From: JALWSI01 sp964569095 [NCBI: uncultured Aquificales bacterium]
Lineage (GTDB): Bacteria > Thermosulfidibacterota > Thermosulfidibacteria > Thermosulfidibacterales
DNA: 10,916 nucleotides
NCBI GenBank assembly: GCA_964569095.1
Contig: CAZMTB010000039.1
Coordinates: forward strand, 1-10,916
Direction: 5' to 3'
The position numbers and the translations under genes are program-made. Positions 1-7,282 of the stretch are shown here, in pieces. The notes beneath the pieces are model-generated. The model saw only the letters and a program-made list of their open reading frames with translations. It did no database searches and had not been told where the DNA came from. Numbering within the stretch: position 1 is the first letter of the stretch; the number at the start of each line of letters is the position of its first letter.

Positions 1-555
1 CGCGATTATGCTCTTTTTGTCGGTGAAGAGAAACTCGATGGGGTCCTCTATGGTGATGATATTCCTGCTCTCCCTCATGTTTATGTGCTCGATCATGGCG
101 GCAAGTGTGGTAGACTTTCCAGAACCGGTGGTTCCAGTGACCAGTATCAACCCCCTCCTCTCCATTGCCAAATCCTTGATCACCGGAGGCAGGTTCAAGT
201 CGTCGATGAGGGGAACGTTCGAGGGTATGTGACGCATGACGATGGAGAGCACTCCCCTTTGGCGGAATATGCTCACCCTGAATCGCCCCGCCCCCTCCGC
301 GTCGTAACCGCACTCCTCTCCCATACCCTCTGCCGAGACGAATCCCTTTTTGGAATAGGGCAGCACCTGGTATGCTATCTCTTCGATGTCATCGGTGGAG
401 AGAACGGGAAACTCCTCTATTCTGGTTAGCTTGCCGTCTATCCTGAAGACGGGATGATTACCAACCTTGAGGTGGAGGTCCGAGGCACGCCTGGCCACCA
501 CCTCCCTTAGCATGGCATCCACACTCTCTCTGTTCCACTTGGATCCGTTAGACAT
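1..555 (-). CDS. pilT: PilT/PilU-family type IV pilus retraction ATPase (N-terminal part, cut by window edge)
   Basis: Reading the minus strand from the ATG at 555-553 gives 185 open codons that run off base 1, about half of the ~350 residues usual for the family. The N-terminal PAS-like domain carries the family signature SDLHL (residues 25-29) and the RFRVSIFRQRG segment (91-101). The RecA-like ATPase core begins near residue 120, with Walker A GTTGSGKST (141-149) and the Asp box IITIEDPIEF (166-175). The hexameric ATPase drives pilus retraction at the inner membrane, supporting twitching motility and DNA uptake. PilT and PilU cannot be separated without the C-terminal half; IITIEDPIEFLF fits either. 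The start lies 3 bases after the recA stop, and a GGAG Shine-Dalgarno sits inside the last recA codons, so the two genes are probably co-transcribed and translationally coupled. The family call is firm; the gene symbol is less so. Confidence 0.93.
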   Translation of the reverse strand, partial: MSNGSKWNRESVDAMLREVVARRASDLHLKVGNHPVFRIDGKLTRIEEFPVLSTDDIEEIAYQVLPYSKKGFVSAEGMGEECGYDAEGAGRFRVSIFRQRGVLSIVMRHIPSNVPLIDDLNLPPVIKDLAMERRGLILVTGTTGSGKSTTLAAMIEHINMRESRNIITIEDPIEFLFTDKKSIIA

Positions 556-558
556 GGC

Positions 559-1614
559 CTAATCTCCGCTCTTCTCCTCTCCAGACGCATCGGGAGAACC
601 AGGCACAGGCAATCCCCACTTCTCCCTGAGCTTGTTTGCTATCTCATTGAATACCTGGGGATTCTCCTTGAGATACTCCTTCACCCTCTCCCTGCCTTGG
701 CCCAGCCTGAGGTCGTTGTACGAGAACCAGGTTCCGCTCTGCTTCACGATGTTCTCCTTCAGGGCACCGTCCAGAACGCAACCCTCTTTCGAGATCCCCT
801 CCCCGTACATGATGTCGAACTCGGCCGACCTGAAGGGAGGAGCCAGCTTGTTCTTCACCACCTTTGCCCTGGCCCTTATCCCTATTGGTTCGTCACCGCG
901 GGCCTTCAAGGTGCCTATCCTCCTCACGTCTATCCTCACGGACGAGTAGAACTTGAGGGCCATTCCACCTGTCGTGGTCTCGGCTGCAGCGGCACCATAG
1001 CCAAATCCCCCTATCTTGGATCTCACCTGGTTTATGAAGATCAACGCCGTACGAGACTTGCTAACCACTCCCGTCAGCTTCCTCAACGCCTGGGACATCA
1101 ACCTTGCCTGTAGTCCCACGTGGCTGTCTCCCATCTCTCCCTCTATCTCTGCCTTGGGAACCAGGGCGGCAACTGAGTCTACAACTATCACGTCAACGGC
1201 GCCGCTCCTTACGAGGGTCTCTGCTATCTCCAGGGCCTGCTCACCTGTGTCGGGCTGGGATACCAGCAGGTTGTCGGTGTCCACTCCCAGGCTACGGGCA
1301 TAGACCGGGTCGAGGGCATGCTCGGCATCGATGAAGGCAGCCACCCCTCCCTCCCTCTGGGCCTCGGCCACCACGTGCAAGGCCAGAGTGGTCTTCCCAG
1401 AGGCCTCGTTGCCGTAGATCTCGGTTATCCTTCCCCTTGGTATGCCACCTATACCCAGGGCAGCGTCCAGGTTTATCGCACCAGTGGGAATAGAGGAGAC
1501 CTCCATCACGCTCTTGTCGCTACCCAGCACCATGATGGAGCCCTTCCCGAACTCCCTCTCGATCTGGGATATGGCCCCTTGAATCGCCTTCTCCTTCTCT
1601 TGTGACAAAGCCAT
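559..1614 (-). CDS. recA: RecA recombinase
   Basis: This 351-residue protein matches bacterial RecA over its full length. It forms an ATP-dependent filament on single-stranded DNA, catalyses strand exchange and activates LexA-type self-cleavage. Visible elements are an N-terminal polymerisation helix, Walker [10 protein letters not shown] (68-76), catalytic Glu98 in FIDAEHA, Walker B VIVVDSV (142-148), loop L1 [18 protein letters not shown] (158-175), the NQVR switch with Gln196, loop L2 (about 201-217) ending in ETTTGG, and an acidic C-terminal tail ([10 protein letters not shown]). Two departures stand out. Walker A reads GNEASGKT rather than GPESSGKT, and L2 reads [16 protein letters not shown], about 3 residues longer than the E. 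coli loop. The start ATG (1614-1612) is preceded by GGGAGGAG at good spacing. The gene is divergent from the protease gene and leads the pilT-like gene. All catalytic residues are present, so it should be active. Confidence 0.98.
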   Translation of the reverse strand: MALSQEKEKAIQGAISQIEREFGKGSIMVLGSDKSVMEVSSIPTGAINLDAALGIGGIPRGRITEIYGNEASGKTTLALHVVAEAQREGGVAAFIDAEHALDPVYARSLGVDTDNLLVSQPDTGEQALEIAETLVRSGAVDVIVVDSVAALVPKAEIEGEMGDSHVGLQARLMSQALRKLTGVVSKSRTALIFINQVRSKIGGFGYGAAAAETTTGGMALKFYSSVRIDVRRIGTLKARGDEPIGIRARAKVVKNKLAPPFRSAEFDIMYGEGISKEGCVLDGALKENIVKQSGTWFSYNDLRLGQGRERVKEYLKENPQVFNEIANKLREKWGLPVPGSPDASGEEKSGD

Positions 1615-1621
1615 TCTGGCT

Positions 1622-1690
1622 CCTCCCTAGCACTTTTGAGTGTTGAACTGTTCTAAGCTAAGTTTTACCATGGCTCCTCACCATTGGCAA
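1622..1690 (-). promoter_or_regulatory. Putative recA sigma-70-type promoter and ribosome binding site
   Basis: On the minus strand a TTGCCA -35 box (plus positions 1685-1690) and a TAAAAC -10 box (1662-1667) are separated by exactly 17 bases, putting the expected transcription start near 1655. The ribosome binding site GGGAGGAG lies at 1622-1629, 7 bases before the recA ATG. The -35 box matches consensus at 5 of 6 positions and the -10 at 4 of 6. This is a consensus match by eye only. It fits the position needed for the recA-pilT transcript. Confidence 0.5.
1645..1653 (-). promoter_or_regulatory. Possible recA operator (GAAC-N-GTTC palindrome)
   Basis: A nine-base near-palindrome, GAACAGTTC on the minus strand, lies just downstream of the proposed recA -10 box and would overlap the transcript start, where a repressor could block initiation. 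recA genes are commonly LexA-controlled, but this site matches neither the enterobacterial box (CTGT-N8-ACAG) nor the Gram-positive box (CGAAC-N4-GTTCG). It is a candidate by position and symmetry only. Confidence 0.2.
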
Positions 1691-1719
1691 CGCGGGACGA
1701 AAAGGACTCAAACCGCGTT
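1689..1719 (+). repeat. Inverted repeat in the leader of the protease gene
   Basis: AACGCGG (1689-1695) and CCGCGTT (1713-1719) are perfect 7-base inverted copies separated by 17 bases, just upstream of the protease ribosome binding site. It could be an operator or a leader hairpin. The left arm also touches the proposed recA -35 box. There is no T-run, so it does not look like a terminator. The role is unknown. Confidence 0.35.
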
Positions 1720-1736
1720 AGACGAACGGAGGATAG

Positions 1737-4214
1737 ATGGGCAGACACTTGAAGTTCAACTTTAAGTCACCCGCAAGCATACTGATAATCATGGCGTTAT
1801 TTCTAGCCACCACCCTACCCTGCGCGGCGGAGGGAGGAGAGGTGCTGGTTAGGTTCAAGCCCGGAGCAGTTACGGCCAAAAGCCTCGAGAGGGGAAAACC
1901 CACCAAGGCGAAGTGGTGGGTCAAGAGAAGGTTCTCTCACCTCTTCCCGGACTCCCAGGGAGAGGTGGCGGTGGTGAGAAGCGAGGAGCTCACCAGCGAG
2001 GAGCTACTGGAAGAGATGGGGAGAGACCCCAGGGTGGCCATGGTCTCGTTGAACTACCGCAGGAGGGCGCTGGAGGTTCCAAACGACCCCAAGTATCCAC
2101 AACAGTGGTACTACGCCCAGATTGGAGCCCCCTCTGCCTGGGACTCCACCACGGGGTCGAGGGACGTGGTGGTGATGGTACTGGACTCGGGAATAGACCC
2201 AACCCACCAGGACATAGCGGGGAACCTCTGGAACAATCCCGAAGACCCCCCCAACGGCTACGACGACGACAAGAACGGCTATGTGGACGACACCCACGGC
2301 ATAGACGCCATAGGTGGAACTGGCATGGTCTTCGATGGAGAGGGACACGGCACCCACGTGGCAGGCACCATTGGCGCAGTGGGAAACAACGGCATAGGAA
2401 CGGCGGGGGTTAGCTGGAAGGTCTCGCTGATAAGCTGCCGGTTCATAGACGCCACGGGATACGGCTCCGATTCCGATGCCATCACCTGCCTGGACTACGC
2501 CGTCTCCCTGAAGAAAAGGGGGGTGAACATAGTAGCCATAAACGCCTCCTGGGGAGGCTACGGGGACGACCCCCTTCTCAAGGCGGCGATAGAACGGGTC
2601 ACCTCCAGCGGTATTGCCTTCGTGGCAGCTGCAGGAAACGAGGCCAACAACGACGACGCGGTGCCCATGTACCCCGCCGCATACCAGATACCCGGCGTGG
2701 TCTCGGTGGCCTCTTTCGGAAAGGACCATAACCTCTCCTACTTCTCCAACACCGGGCCGGGAACGGTGGATCTCGCCGCACCCGGGGAGCAGGTGGTGAG
2801 CACCTACGCCGGGGTCAACTACTCCCCCACCCCGGCAGACCTTTTCTACGACCCCTGCAACAGCAACTGGAGCGAGTGGGACAGGACGGGAACCTGGCAG
2901 GTGACCTCGGAAAGCTCCCACGACGGGGGAATGGCATGGAGCGACAGCCCAGGAGGCGACTACGAGGACAACTCCCGCTACTACATCGTCTCTCCCCAAC
3001 TCGACCTCTCCAAGGCTCCGGGAACCTGTGCAGTGGGCTTCTGGGCCAAGACCAGCCTCGAGAACGGCTACGACTACCTCCTGGTTCAGATCTCCACCGA
3101 CAACCTCAACTGGATCACCATTGGGGCCCTTACTGGTACCACCCTTTCGTGGAATCGATACGCCTTCTACATTCCCCAGAAGTCCCGTACCCTTAGGATC
3201 AGGTTCAAGATGGTGACCGACGAGACCATACACTACGACGGGGTCTACATAGACGACATCGGGGTGAACTGCGGAGAGTACGCGGGAGAGAGCTACAAGA
3301 CCCTAAGCGGAACCTCCATGGCGGCCCCGGTGGTCACGGGTGCCCTCGCCTTGCTTGCGGCAGAATACCCCGACGAATCGAGAGACTCTTTAGTGGCCAG
3401 ACTGCTCTCTGGGATCACGAAGGACGAGAGGTTCTCCTGGATCACCTCATCGGGTGGGATGCTCAACCTGCAAGGTGCCTTCTCCTCGGAACCGGCTCCC
3501 TTGGTCACAGGCGTATCCCCAGACTACGCCTCGGTGGGAGAGAACCTAACGGTGAAGGGCATAAACTTCGGTGAGGACCCGGGCACCGTCTGGTTCGAAA
3601 CCAGCGACGGCACGAGGAGGCTCAGAGGAGAGCTGATCAGCTGGAGTCCTGGGGAGGTGGTGGTGAAGGCGCCCGAGAAGAGCGCCAGCTACCTGAGGAT
3701 AGAGAGCAGCAAAGGAGCAGCCTCACCCAGGTTCCTGGTGCCCCTGAAGAACCTGCCCCTACCGTCTCCCCAGGGACCAAGGGTTTATAGCCTATGCCTC
3801 GAGGGACTGCCAGAGGAACCCAGGATAGGCAACGATCCTGCAACCACGGTGCCCCTTTCCCTCGGCAAAGACAGCTACACCACCATGCACCTCCTCGTGG
3901 AGGTTCCCCGTTTCGAGGAGGCGGTGGACGTCTACGTGGCCATTGAAGGGCTATCCTGGAGCACGGGCGATGCATTGTTCTTCATCACGGCAGACCAGGG
4001 AGGGGCGTGGCACACCTACAACTCCTCCTCTCCGGTGCTCTTCAAGTACGCGGAGAAGACCACTGGTCCCGTGGTGGTGAAAGACCTTCTCTACCCTGGA
4101 TTCCCTGCCGAGCAGATCCCCCTCGACTGGGAGCTCTACTTCCTGGTGGCGGTGGTCCCTGCCGGCAGCCAAGACTGGAGTCGCTACTACCTCTGGTGGG
4201 TTGACTGGTACTGA
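1737..4214 (+). CDS. Secreted multidomain subtilisin-like serine protease (S8) with inserted jelly-roll-like domain and IPT/TIG domain
   Basis: This is an 825-residue exported protease. The order is: a signal peptide (residues 1 to about 31, basic start, hydrophobic 11-27, likely cut after PCAA); an I9-like propeptide starting EVLVRFKPG (about 35-110); and the S8 catalytic domain with Asp150 in VMVLDSGID, His204 in HGTHVAG, oxyanion Asn301 in AAAGN and Ser527 in [18 protein letters not shown] loop (176-185) looks like a calcium site typical of this group. The catalytic domain is interrupted at about 360-516 by a domain with the pattern of MAM/immune-inhibitor-A jelly rolls (TGTWQV...[10 protein letters not shown]...[10 protein letters not shown]). 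An IPT/TIG domain follows (about 587-668), starting [21 protein letters not shown]. The last ~155 residues are an unassigned, probably beta-rich domain ending in an aromatic tail. The triad is complete, so activity is expected. The substrate is unknown. GGAGG at 1728-1732 supports the ATG. There is no cell-wall anchor or obvious membrane segment at the C-terminus, so it is probably periplasmic or extracellular. Confidence 0.93.
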   Translation: MGRHLKFNFKSPASILIIMALFLATTLPCAAEGGEVLVRFKPGAVTAKSLERGKPTKAKWWVKRRFSHLFPDSQGEVAVVRSEELTSEELLEEMGRDPRVAMVSLNYRRRALEVPNDPKYPQQWYYAQIGAPSAWDSTTGSRDVVVMVLDSGIDPTHQDIAGNLWNNPEDPPNGYDDDKNGYVDDTHGIDAIGGTGMVFDGEGHGTHVAGTIGAVGNNGIGTAGVSWKVSLISCRFIDATGYGSDSDAITCLDYAVSLKKRGVNIVAINASWGGYGDDPLLKAAIERVTSSGIAFVAAAGNEANNDDAVPMYPAAYQIPGVVSVASFGKDHNLSYFSNTGPGTVDLAAPGEQVVSTYAGVNYSPTPADLFYDPCNSNWSEWDRTGTWQVTSESSHDGGMAWSDSPGGDYEDNSRYYIVSPQLDLSKAPGTCAVGFWAKTSLENGYDYLLVQISTDNLNWITIGALTGTTLSWNRYAFYIPQKSRTLRIRFKMVTDETIHYDGVYIDDIGVNCGEYAGESYKTLSGTSMAAPVVTGALALLAAEYPDESRDSLVARLLSGITKDERFSWITSSGGMLNLQGAFSSEPAPLVTGVSPDYASVGENLTVKGINFGEDPGTVWFETSDGTRRLRGELISWSPGEVVVKAPEKSASYLRIESSKGAASPRFLVPLKNLPLPSPQGPRVYSLCLEGLPEEPRIGNDPATTVPLSLGKDSYTTMHLLVEVPRFEEAVDVYVAIEGLSWSTGDALFFITADQGGAWHTYNSSSPVLFKYAEKTTGPVVVKDLLYPGFPAEQIPLDWELYFLVAVVPAGSQDWSRYYLWWVDWY

Positions 4215-4286
4215 GTCTACGCTGCCAAGTGTGAAAGCAAGAGAACACCGATCCTTTACAGGGGGAGTTGCTGCCCAGCCCACCGT

Positions 4287-4353
4287 TTGCCTTCTAAATC
4301 CCTCGGGAGTATCCTTGCCAGCCAAAAAAGGAGAGACCAAGGAGGAGCAAACC
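4287..4353 (+). promoter_or_regulatory. Candidate promoter and strong ribosome binding site for ADTH synthase
   Basis: In the 139-base gap after the protease stop, TTGCCT (4287-4292) and TATCCT (4310-4315) lie 17 bases apart; each matches sigma-70 consensus at 4 of 6 positions. GGAGGAG (4341-4347) sits 6 bases before the ATG at 4354 and decides that start. The ribosome binding site is convincing; the promoter is only a candidate. No riboswitch class was recognised in the gap. Confidence 0.35.
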
Positions 4354-5148
4354 ATGCTGTTCGGCAAGGGTATCAGAATAGAGAGGATCCTGGACCGAAA
4401 CACCAAGAAGACGGTCATCGTCCCCATGGACCACGGGGTGAGCGTTGGTCCCATTCCCGGCCTGATCAACATGGGGGAGACCGTTGACAAGGTGGCAGAG
4501 GGAGGCGCGAACGCCGTGGTCGGGCACCTGGGACTTCCCCTCCACGGCCACAGGAAGTACGGGAAAGACATAGGGCTGATTCTCCACCTATCTGCCAGCA
4601 CCAACCTCAGCCCCGATCCAAACAACAAGGTCCTGGTGAACACCGTGCAGAACGCCCTCAAGATGGGGGCAGACGGGGTGTCGGTGCACATCAACGTGGG
4701 TGCAGAGAACGAGTCAGACATGCTGAGAGACCTGGGGATGGTGGCAGTGGAGTGCATGGAGTGGGGCATGCCGCTGCTGGCCATGATGTATCCCAGGGGA
4801 GCAAAGGTGGAGCACGAGAAGGACGTGGAGTGCGTGAAGCTGGCGGCCAGGGTGGCAGCGGAGCTGGGGGCAGACATAGTGAAGGTTCCCTACACGGGAG
4901 ACCCTGAAAGCTTCTCAAGGGTGGTGGAGGGATGCCCCATACCCGTTGTGATAGCCGGAGGCTCCAAGGTGGAAGACCGCCAGACCTTAGAGATGATAAG
5001 GGGAGCCATGGACGCAGGGGCGGCAGGCATCTCCATGGGCAGAAACGTGTTTCAGCATCCCCGTCCCCAGCGCCTCGTGAGGGCCGCCAGCGCCATCGTA
5101 CACAACAACGCCACCGTGGAAGAGGCCTTAGAGATCCTCAACTCTTGA
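4354..5148 (+). CDS. 2-amino-3,7-dideoxy-D-threo-hept-6-ulosonate (ADTH) synthase, class I aldolase family
   Basis: This 264-residue TIM-barrel enzyme matches the archaeal ADTH synthase family (Methanocaldococcus MJ0400 type), which joins L-aspartate semialdehyde with 6-deoxy-5-ketofructose 1-phosphate in an alternative entry to 3-dehydroquinate and aromatic amino acids. Visible motifs are [15 protein letters not shown] (23-37, with Asp26), [12 protein letters not shown] (105-116), MMYPRG (144-149, Tyr146), [11 protein letters not shown] (173-183, Schiff-base Lys177), VVIAGGSKV (198-206) and the phosphate-binding [11 protein letters not shown] (225-235). The Asp, Tyr and Lys keep the mutual spacing of MJ0400 as I recall it. 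An open frame extends upstream to a TTG at 4201 inside the protease gene, but the GGAGGAG before 4354 and the family start select this ATG. The length is normal. The main alternative is an archaeal-type fructose-bisphosphate aldolase; the [12 protein letters not shown] motif favours ADTH synthase. No partner dehydroquinate synthase II lies in the window. Confidence 0.85.
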   Translation: MLFGKGIRIERILDRNTKKTVIVPMDHGVSVGPIPGLINMGETVDKVAEGGANAVVGHLGLPLHGHRKYGKDIGLILHLSASTNLSPDPNNKVLVNTVQNALKMGADGVSVHINVGAENESDMLRDLGMVAVECMEWGMPLLAMMYPRGAKVEHEKDVECVKLAARVAAELGADIVKVPYTGDPESFSRVVEGCPIPVVIAGGSKVEDRQTLEMIRGAMDAGAAGISMGRNVFQHPRPQRLVRAASAIVHNNATVEEALEILNS

Positions 5149-5156
5149 GATTCAAA

Positions 5157-5187
5157 GGGGAGGCGGCCCTTGCCTCCCCCTTCTCCT
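5157..5187 (+). terminator. Probable intrinsic terminator after ADTH synthase
   Basis: A perfect 8-base stem, GGGGAGGC (5157-5164) and GCCTCCCC (5172-5179), closes a 7-base loop and starts 8 bases after the ADTH synthase stop. It is followed by a pyrimidine-rich but not pure T stretch (CTTCTCCTT). The strong GC stem and position suggest termination or 3'-end protection; the weak T-run lowers confidence. Confidence 0.6.
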
Positions 5188-5269
5188 TACAGAGCCGATC
5201 CGAGTGGGGCAGGCTCAAAACCCCATCAGCGGTGGACAAGTCCCCAGCCGTTAAAGTAAGAGAAGGCCC

Positions 5270-6649
5270 ATGGGCAACAGTGTAAGGCTCCTGGTGGTAG
5301 AAGACGATCCCCACATGAGAGAGGCACTCAACGAGGTGCTGAGCCGGGGTCTCGTGAGAGAGGTGCTTCTGGCGGGCGACGGCGAGGAGGGGCTCGAGAT
5401 GGTGAAGGCCCACTCCCCCGACGTGATCATCTCCGACCTGAAGATGCCCAAGATGGATGGCCTCACCTTCTACAAAAGGGCCAAGGAGCTAACCAGCGCC
5501 CCCGTGATCTTCATAACCGCCTACGGAACCGTGCCCATAGCGGTAGAGGCCATGCGGGAGGGGGCCTTCGACTTCATCCTCAAGCCCTTCTCAATGGACG
5601 TGTTGGAAGAGGCGGTGAGCAGGGCAATAAGGTACCTGGGGGCCAAGAAGGGGAGATCCCCCGCTCCAAAAGAGGGTCCCAAAGGAGTTAACTTTCTCGG
5701 AGAGAGCCCCGCCATCTCAAAGGTGAAGCGCCTCGCAGAGAGGGTGGCAGCCTCGAAGAGCACCGTGCTCATCACCGGCGAGAGCGGAACGGGCAAAGAG
5801 GTAGTGGCCCGTTTCATCCATCAGCTCAGCCCCCGTAAAAAGGGACCCTTTGTGGCGGTCAACTGTGCCGCAATACCGGACACGCTGCTGGAGAGCGAGC
5901 TGTTTGGTTACGAGAAGGGCGCCTTCACAGGGGCGGTTGCAAGAAAACCCGGGAAGTTCGAGCTCGCCCAGAACGGCACCATACTGCTGGACGAGATAAG
6001 CGAGATGAGCCCCGTTCTCCAGGCAAAGCTGCTCAGGGTGATCCAGGAGGAAGAGGTGGAGCGCATAGGCGGAAAGGGTCCGGTGAAGCTGGACGTTCGC
6101 ATAATCGCCACCACCAACCGTGACCTCGAGGAGATGGTTGAGAAGGGAGACTTCAGGGAGGATCTCTACTACCGGTTGAACGTGATTCCCATCACCCTTC
6201 CGCCCCTCAGGGAGAGGAGGGAAGACATACCCTTACTAGCACTGTTCTTTCTGGAGAAGTACTCAGCGGAAAACGACCGCCACTTCGAGGGATTCACAGA
6301 AGAGGCCATGGAGGTTCTCACATCGTACCACTGGCCAGGCAACGTGCGCGAGCTTGAGAACGTTGTGGAGAGGGCAGTGGTGATCGCAGACGAGAAGCCC
6401 CTATTGGATCCCAACGACATCTTTTTGAAGGGACGCAGAGGAAAGGAAAGCAACAAAGGAGCCCAGGGAATAACCGCGGGAATGACCGTGAGGGAAATGG
6501 AGAAGGCCCTTATCCTGAAGACCCTGGAAGAGGTGAAGGGAAACCGTACCAAGGCCGCCGAGCTTCTGGGCATAACCACCAGAACACTTCGCAACAAGCT
6601 CGCAGAGTACAGGGCAGAAGGGGAAAAGTTCCCCTGGGAAGAGGAGTGA
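5270..6649 (+). CDS. Sigma-54-dependent response regulator (NtrC/FlrC-like)
   Basis: This is a 459-residue three-domain activator. The receiver domain (about 5-120) has acidic residues E11-D13, phosphoacceptor Asp56 in DVIISDLKMP, Thr83 and Lys105. The AAA+ domain (about 142-375) has Walker A GESGTGKE (170-177), the sigma-54 contact loop GAFTGA (217-222), Walker B TILLDE (237-242) and the arginine-finger region FREDLYYRL (295-303). A Fis-type helix-turn-helix lies at about 424-447 (GNRTKAAELLGITTRTLRNK). All functional residues are intact, so it should hydrolyse ATP and open sigma-54 promoters once phosphorylated. The RTLRNKL ending resembles flagellar/pilus regulators of the FlrC/FlbD type, but targets cannot be inferred from that alone. 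No histidine kinase is in the window, making it an orphan here. The ATG is preceded by AGAAGG. It lies after a probable terminator, and no clear promoter was seen in its 121-base upstream gap. Confidence 0.95.
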   Translation: MGNSVRLLVVEDDPHMREALNEVLSRGLVREVLLAGDGEEGLEMVKAHSPDVIISDLKMPKMDGLTFYKRAKELTSAPVIFITAYGTVPIAVEAMREGAFDFILKPFSMDVLEEAVSRAIRYLGAKKGRSPAPKEGPKGVNFLGESPAISKVKRLAERVAASKSTVLITGESGTGKEVVARFIHQLSPRKKGPFVAVNCAAIPDTLLESELFGYEKGAFTGAVARKPGKFELAQNGTILLDEISEMSPVLQAKLLRVIQEEEVERIGGKGPVKLDVRIIATTNRDLEEMVEKGDFREDLYYRLNVIPITLPPLRERREDIPLLALFFLEKYSAENDRHFEGFTEEAMEVLTSYHWPGNVRELENVVERAVVIADEKPLLDPNDIFLKGRRGKESNKGAQGITAGMTVREMEKALILKTLEEVKGNRTKAAELLGITTRTLRNKLAEYRAEGEKFPWEEE

Positions 6650-6685
6650 ACCCCAAAAGTACTCCAGAAGTTTAACCACACCACC

Positions 6686-6745
6686 TTGCCCACTCCCCAA
6701 GATCTGGTGTATGAGGTAGAGCAGAACCCAAGATAAAGGAGGAGA
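6686..6745 (+). promoter_or_regulatory. Candidate promoter and ribosome binding site for lipoprotein-polA
   Basis: TTGCCC (6686-6691) and TATGAG (6710-6715) are separated by 18 bases, a moderate sigma-70 match. A perfect 6-base inverted pair, ACACCA (6678-6683) and TGGTGT (6705-6710), overlaps its flanks and could be an operator. A strong AGGAGG Shine-Dalgarno starts at 6737, well placed for the ATG at 6751. No sigma-54 GG-N10-GC pattern was seen here. Confidence 0.35.
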
Positions 6746-6750
6746 AGCGT

Positions 6751-7272
6751 ATGAGAAAGCAGATAGCAAAAGCAATGGTGATCGCAGGTGTGGTATTGGG
6801 ATTGGTGGCGTGCACCACCACTCGTCAACCCACTCAGAGCCAGCCAGTTAAACCCCCCCAGAAGATAGTGGAACTCATAAACGGCATTCCCATCTATCCT
6901 GGGTTCTCCTACCAGGAAGACAAGAGCTTCGTCTACGAGTCCACCGAGGTGAAGGCGGGGGTGCTGGTCTTCAGCGGAAAGGCCACCATGTCACAGCTGG
7001 TAGACTTCTACCGCAGCAAGATGCCCGAGTACGGGTGGAAGATGGTCTCCTTCTTCCAGCACGATCAGGACTCCTTCCTCAACTACGACGCGCCCGATCG
7101 CACCTGCCAGCTCACCCTCCACGTGGGAGATTTCTCTTCCACTATCACCATCCGCACGGGCACCAAGCTCTCTACCTCCAACGGCCCCAGTTCCACCGAC
7201 AGCGCCGAAGAGGGCCACTACAGGGGAAGTTCACAGCCCACGCCCAACGCGGTGAGCCATCCCGTACACTAA
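6751..7272 (+). CDS. Small lipoprotein of unknown function
   Basis: This 173-residue protein begins with a lipoprotein signal: basic MRKQIAK, a hydrophobic stretch, then lipobox LVAC with Cys21, so it should be lipidated and held in the inner or outer membrane. A Thr/Gln/Pro-rich linker leads into one compact domain (about 45-140): IPIYPGFSYQ, then GVLVFSGKATMSQLVDFYRSKMPEYGWK, then an NYDAPDRTCQLTLHV strand pair and a final STITIRTGTK strand. The pattern of a short strand, FYR-x5-YGW helix and strands recurs in small lipoproteins of Desulfobacterota and related thermophiles, as far as I recall, but I cannot assign a named family or function. The tail (about 143-173) is Ser/Thr/Pro/His-rich and probably disordered. 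An AGGAGG supports the start. It ends 10 bases before polA and may be co-transcribed with it. Confidence 0.85.
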   Translation: MRKQIAKAMVIAGVVLGLVACTTTRQPTQSQPVKPPQKIVELINGIPIYPGFSYQEDKSFVYESTEVKAGVLVFSGKATMSQLVDFYRSKMPEYGWKMVSFFQHDQDSFLNYDAPDRTCQLTLHVGDFSSTITIRTGTKLSTSNGPSSTDSAEEGHYRGSSQPTPNAVSHPVH

Positions 7273-7282
7273 GCAGAAAAGC

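Noticed and set aside
85-429. Plus-strand open frame opposite the pilT-like gene
   Set aside because: The minus strand here encodes clear PilT-family motifs; the plus reading has no recognisable features.
2004-3233. 409-codon open frame on the minus strand across the protease gene
   Set aside because: It is antisense to the conserved S8 catalytic domain, Val/Gly-rich with no recognisable motif, and reflects the GC-rich codon positions of the real gene.
4201-4353. 51-codon upstream extension of ADTH synthase from a TTG
   Set aside because: It would overlap the protease stop, has no family similarity, and the strong GGAGGAG before 4354 marks the true start.
4215-4353. Riboswitch or attenuator before ADTH synthase
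   Set aside because: No conserved core of any riboswitch class I know was found, and no convincing terminator/antiterminator pair is visible.
3951-4877. 308-codon open frame on the minus strand
   Set aside because: It spans the end of the protease gene, the gap and most of ADTH synthase in antisense; composition is that of a shadow frame and no domain is visible.
6619-6635. 7-base hairpin AGGGGAA-AAG-TTCCCCT near the end of the regulator gene
   Set aside because: It lies inside coding sequence before the stop, has a tight 3-base loop and no T-run; a terminator call is not supported.
6169-6828. 219-codon minus-strand frame across the end of the regulator and the lipoprotein start
   Set aside because: It is antisense to two well-supported genes, Ser/Leu-rich, with no motif or ribosome site of note.
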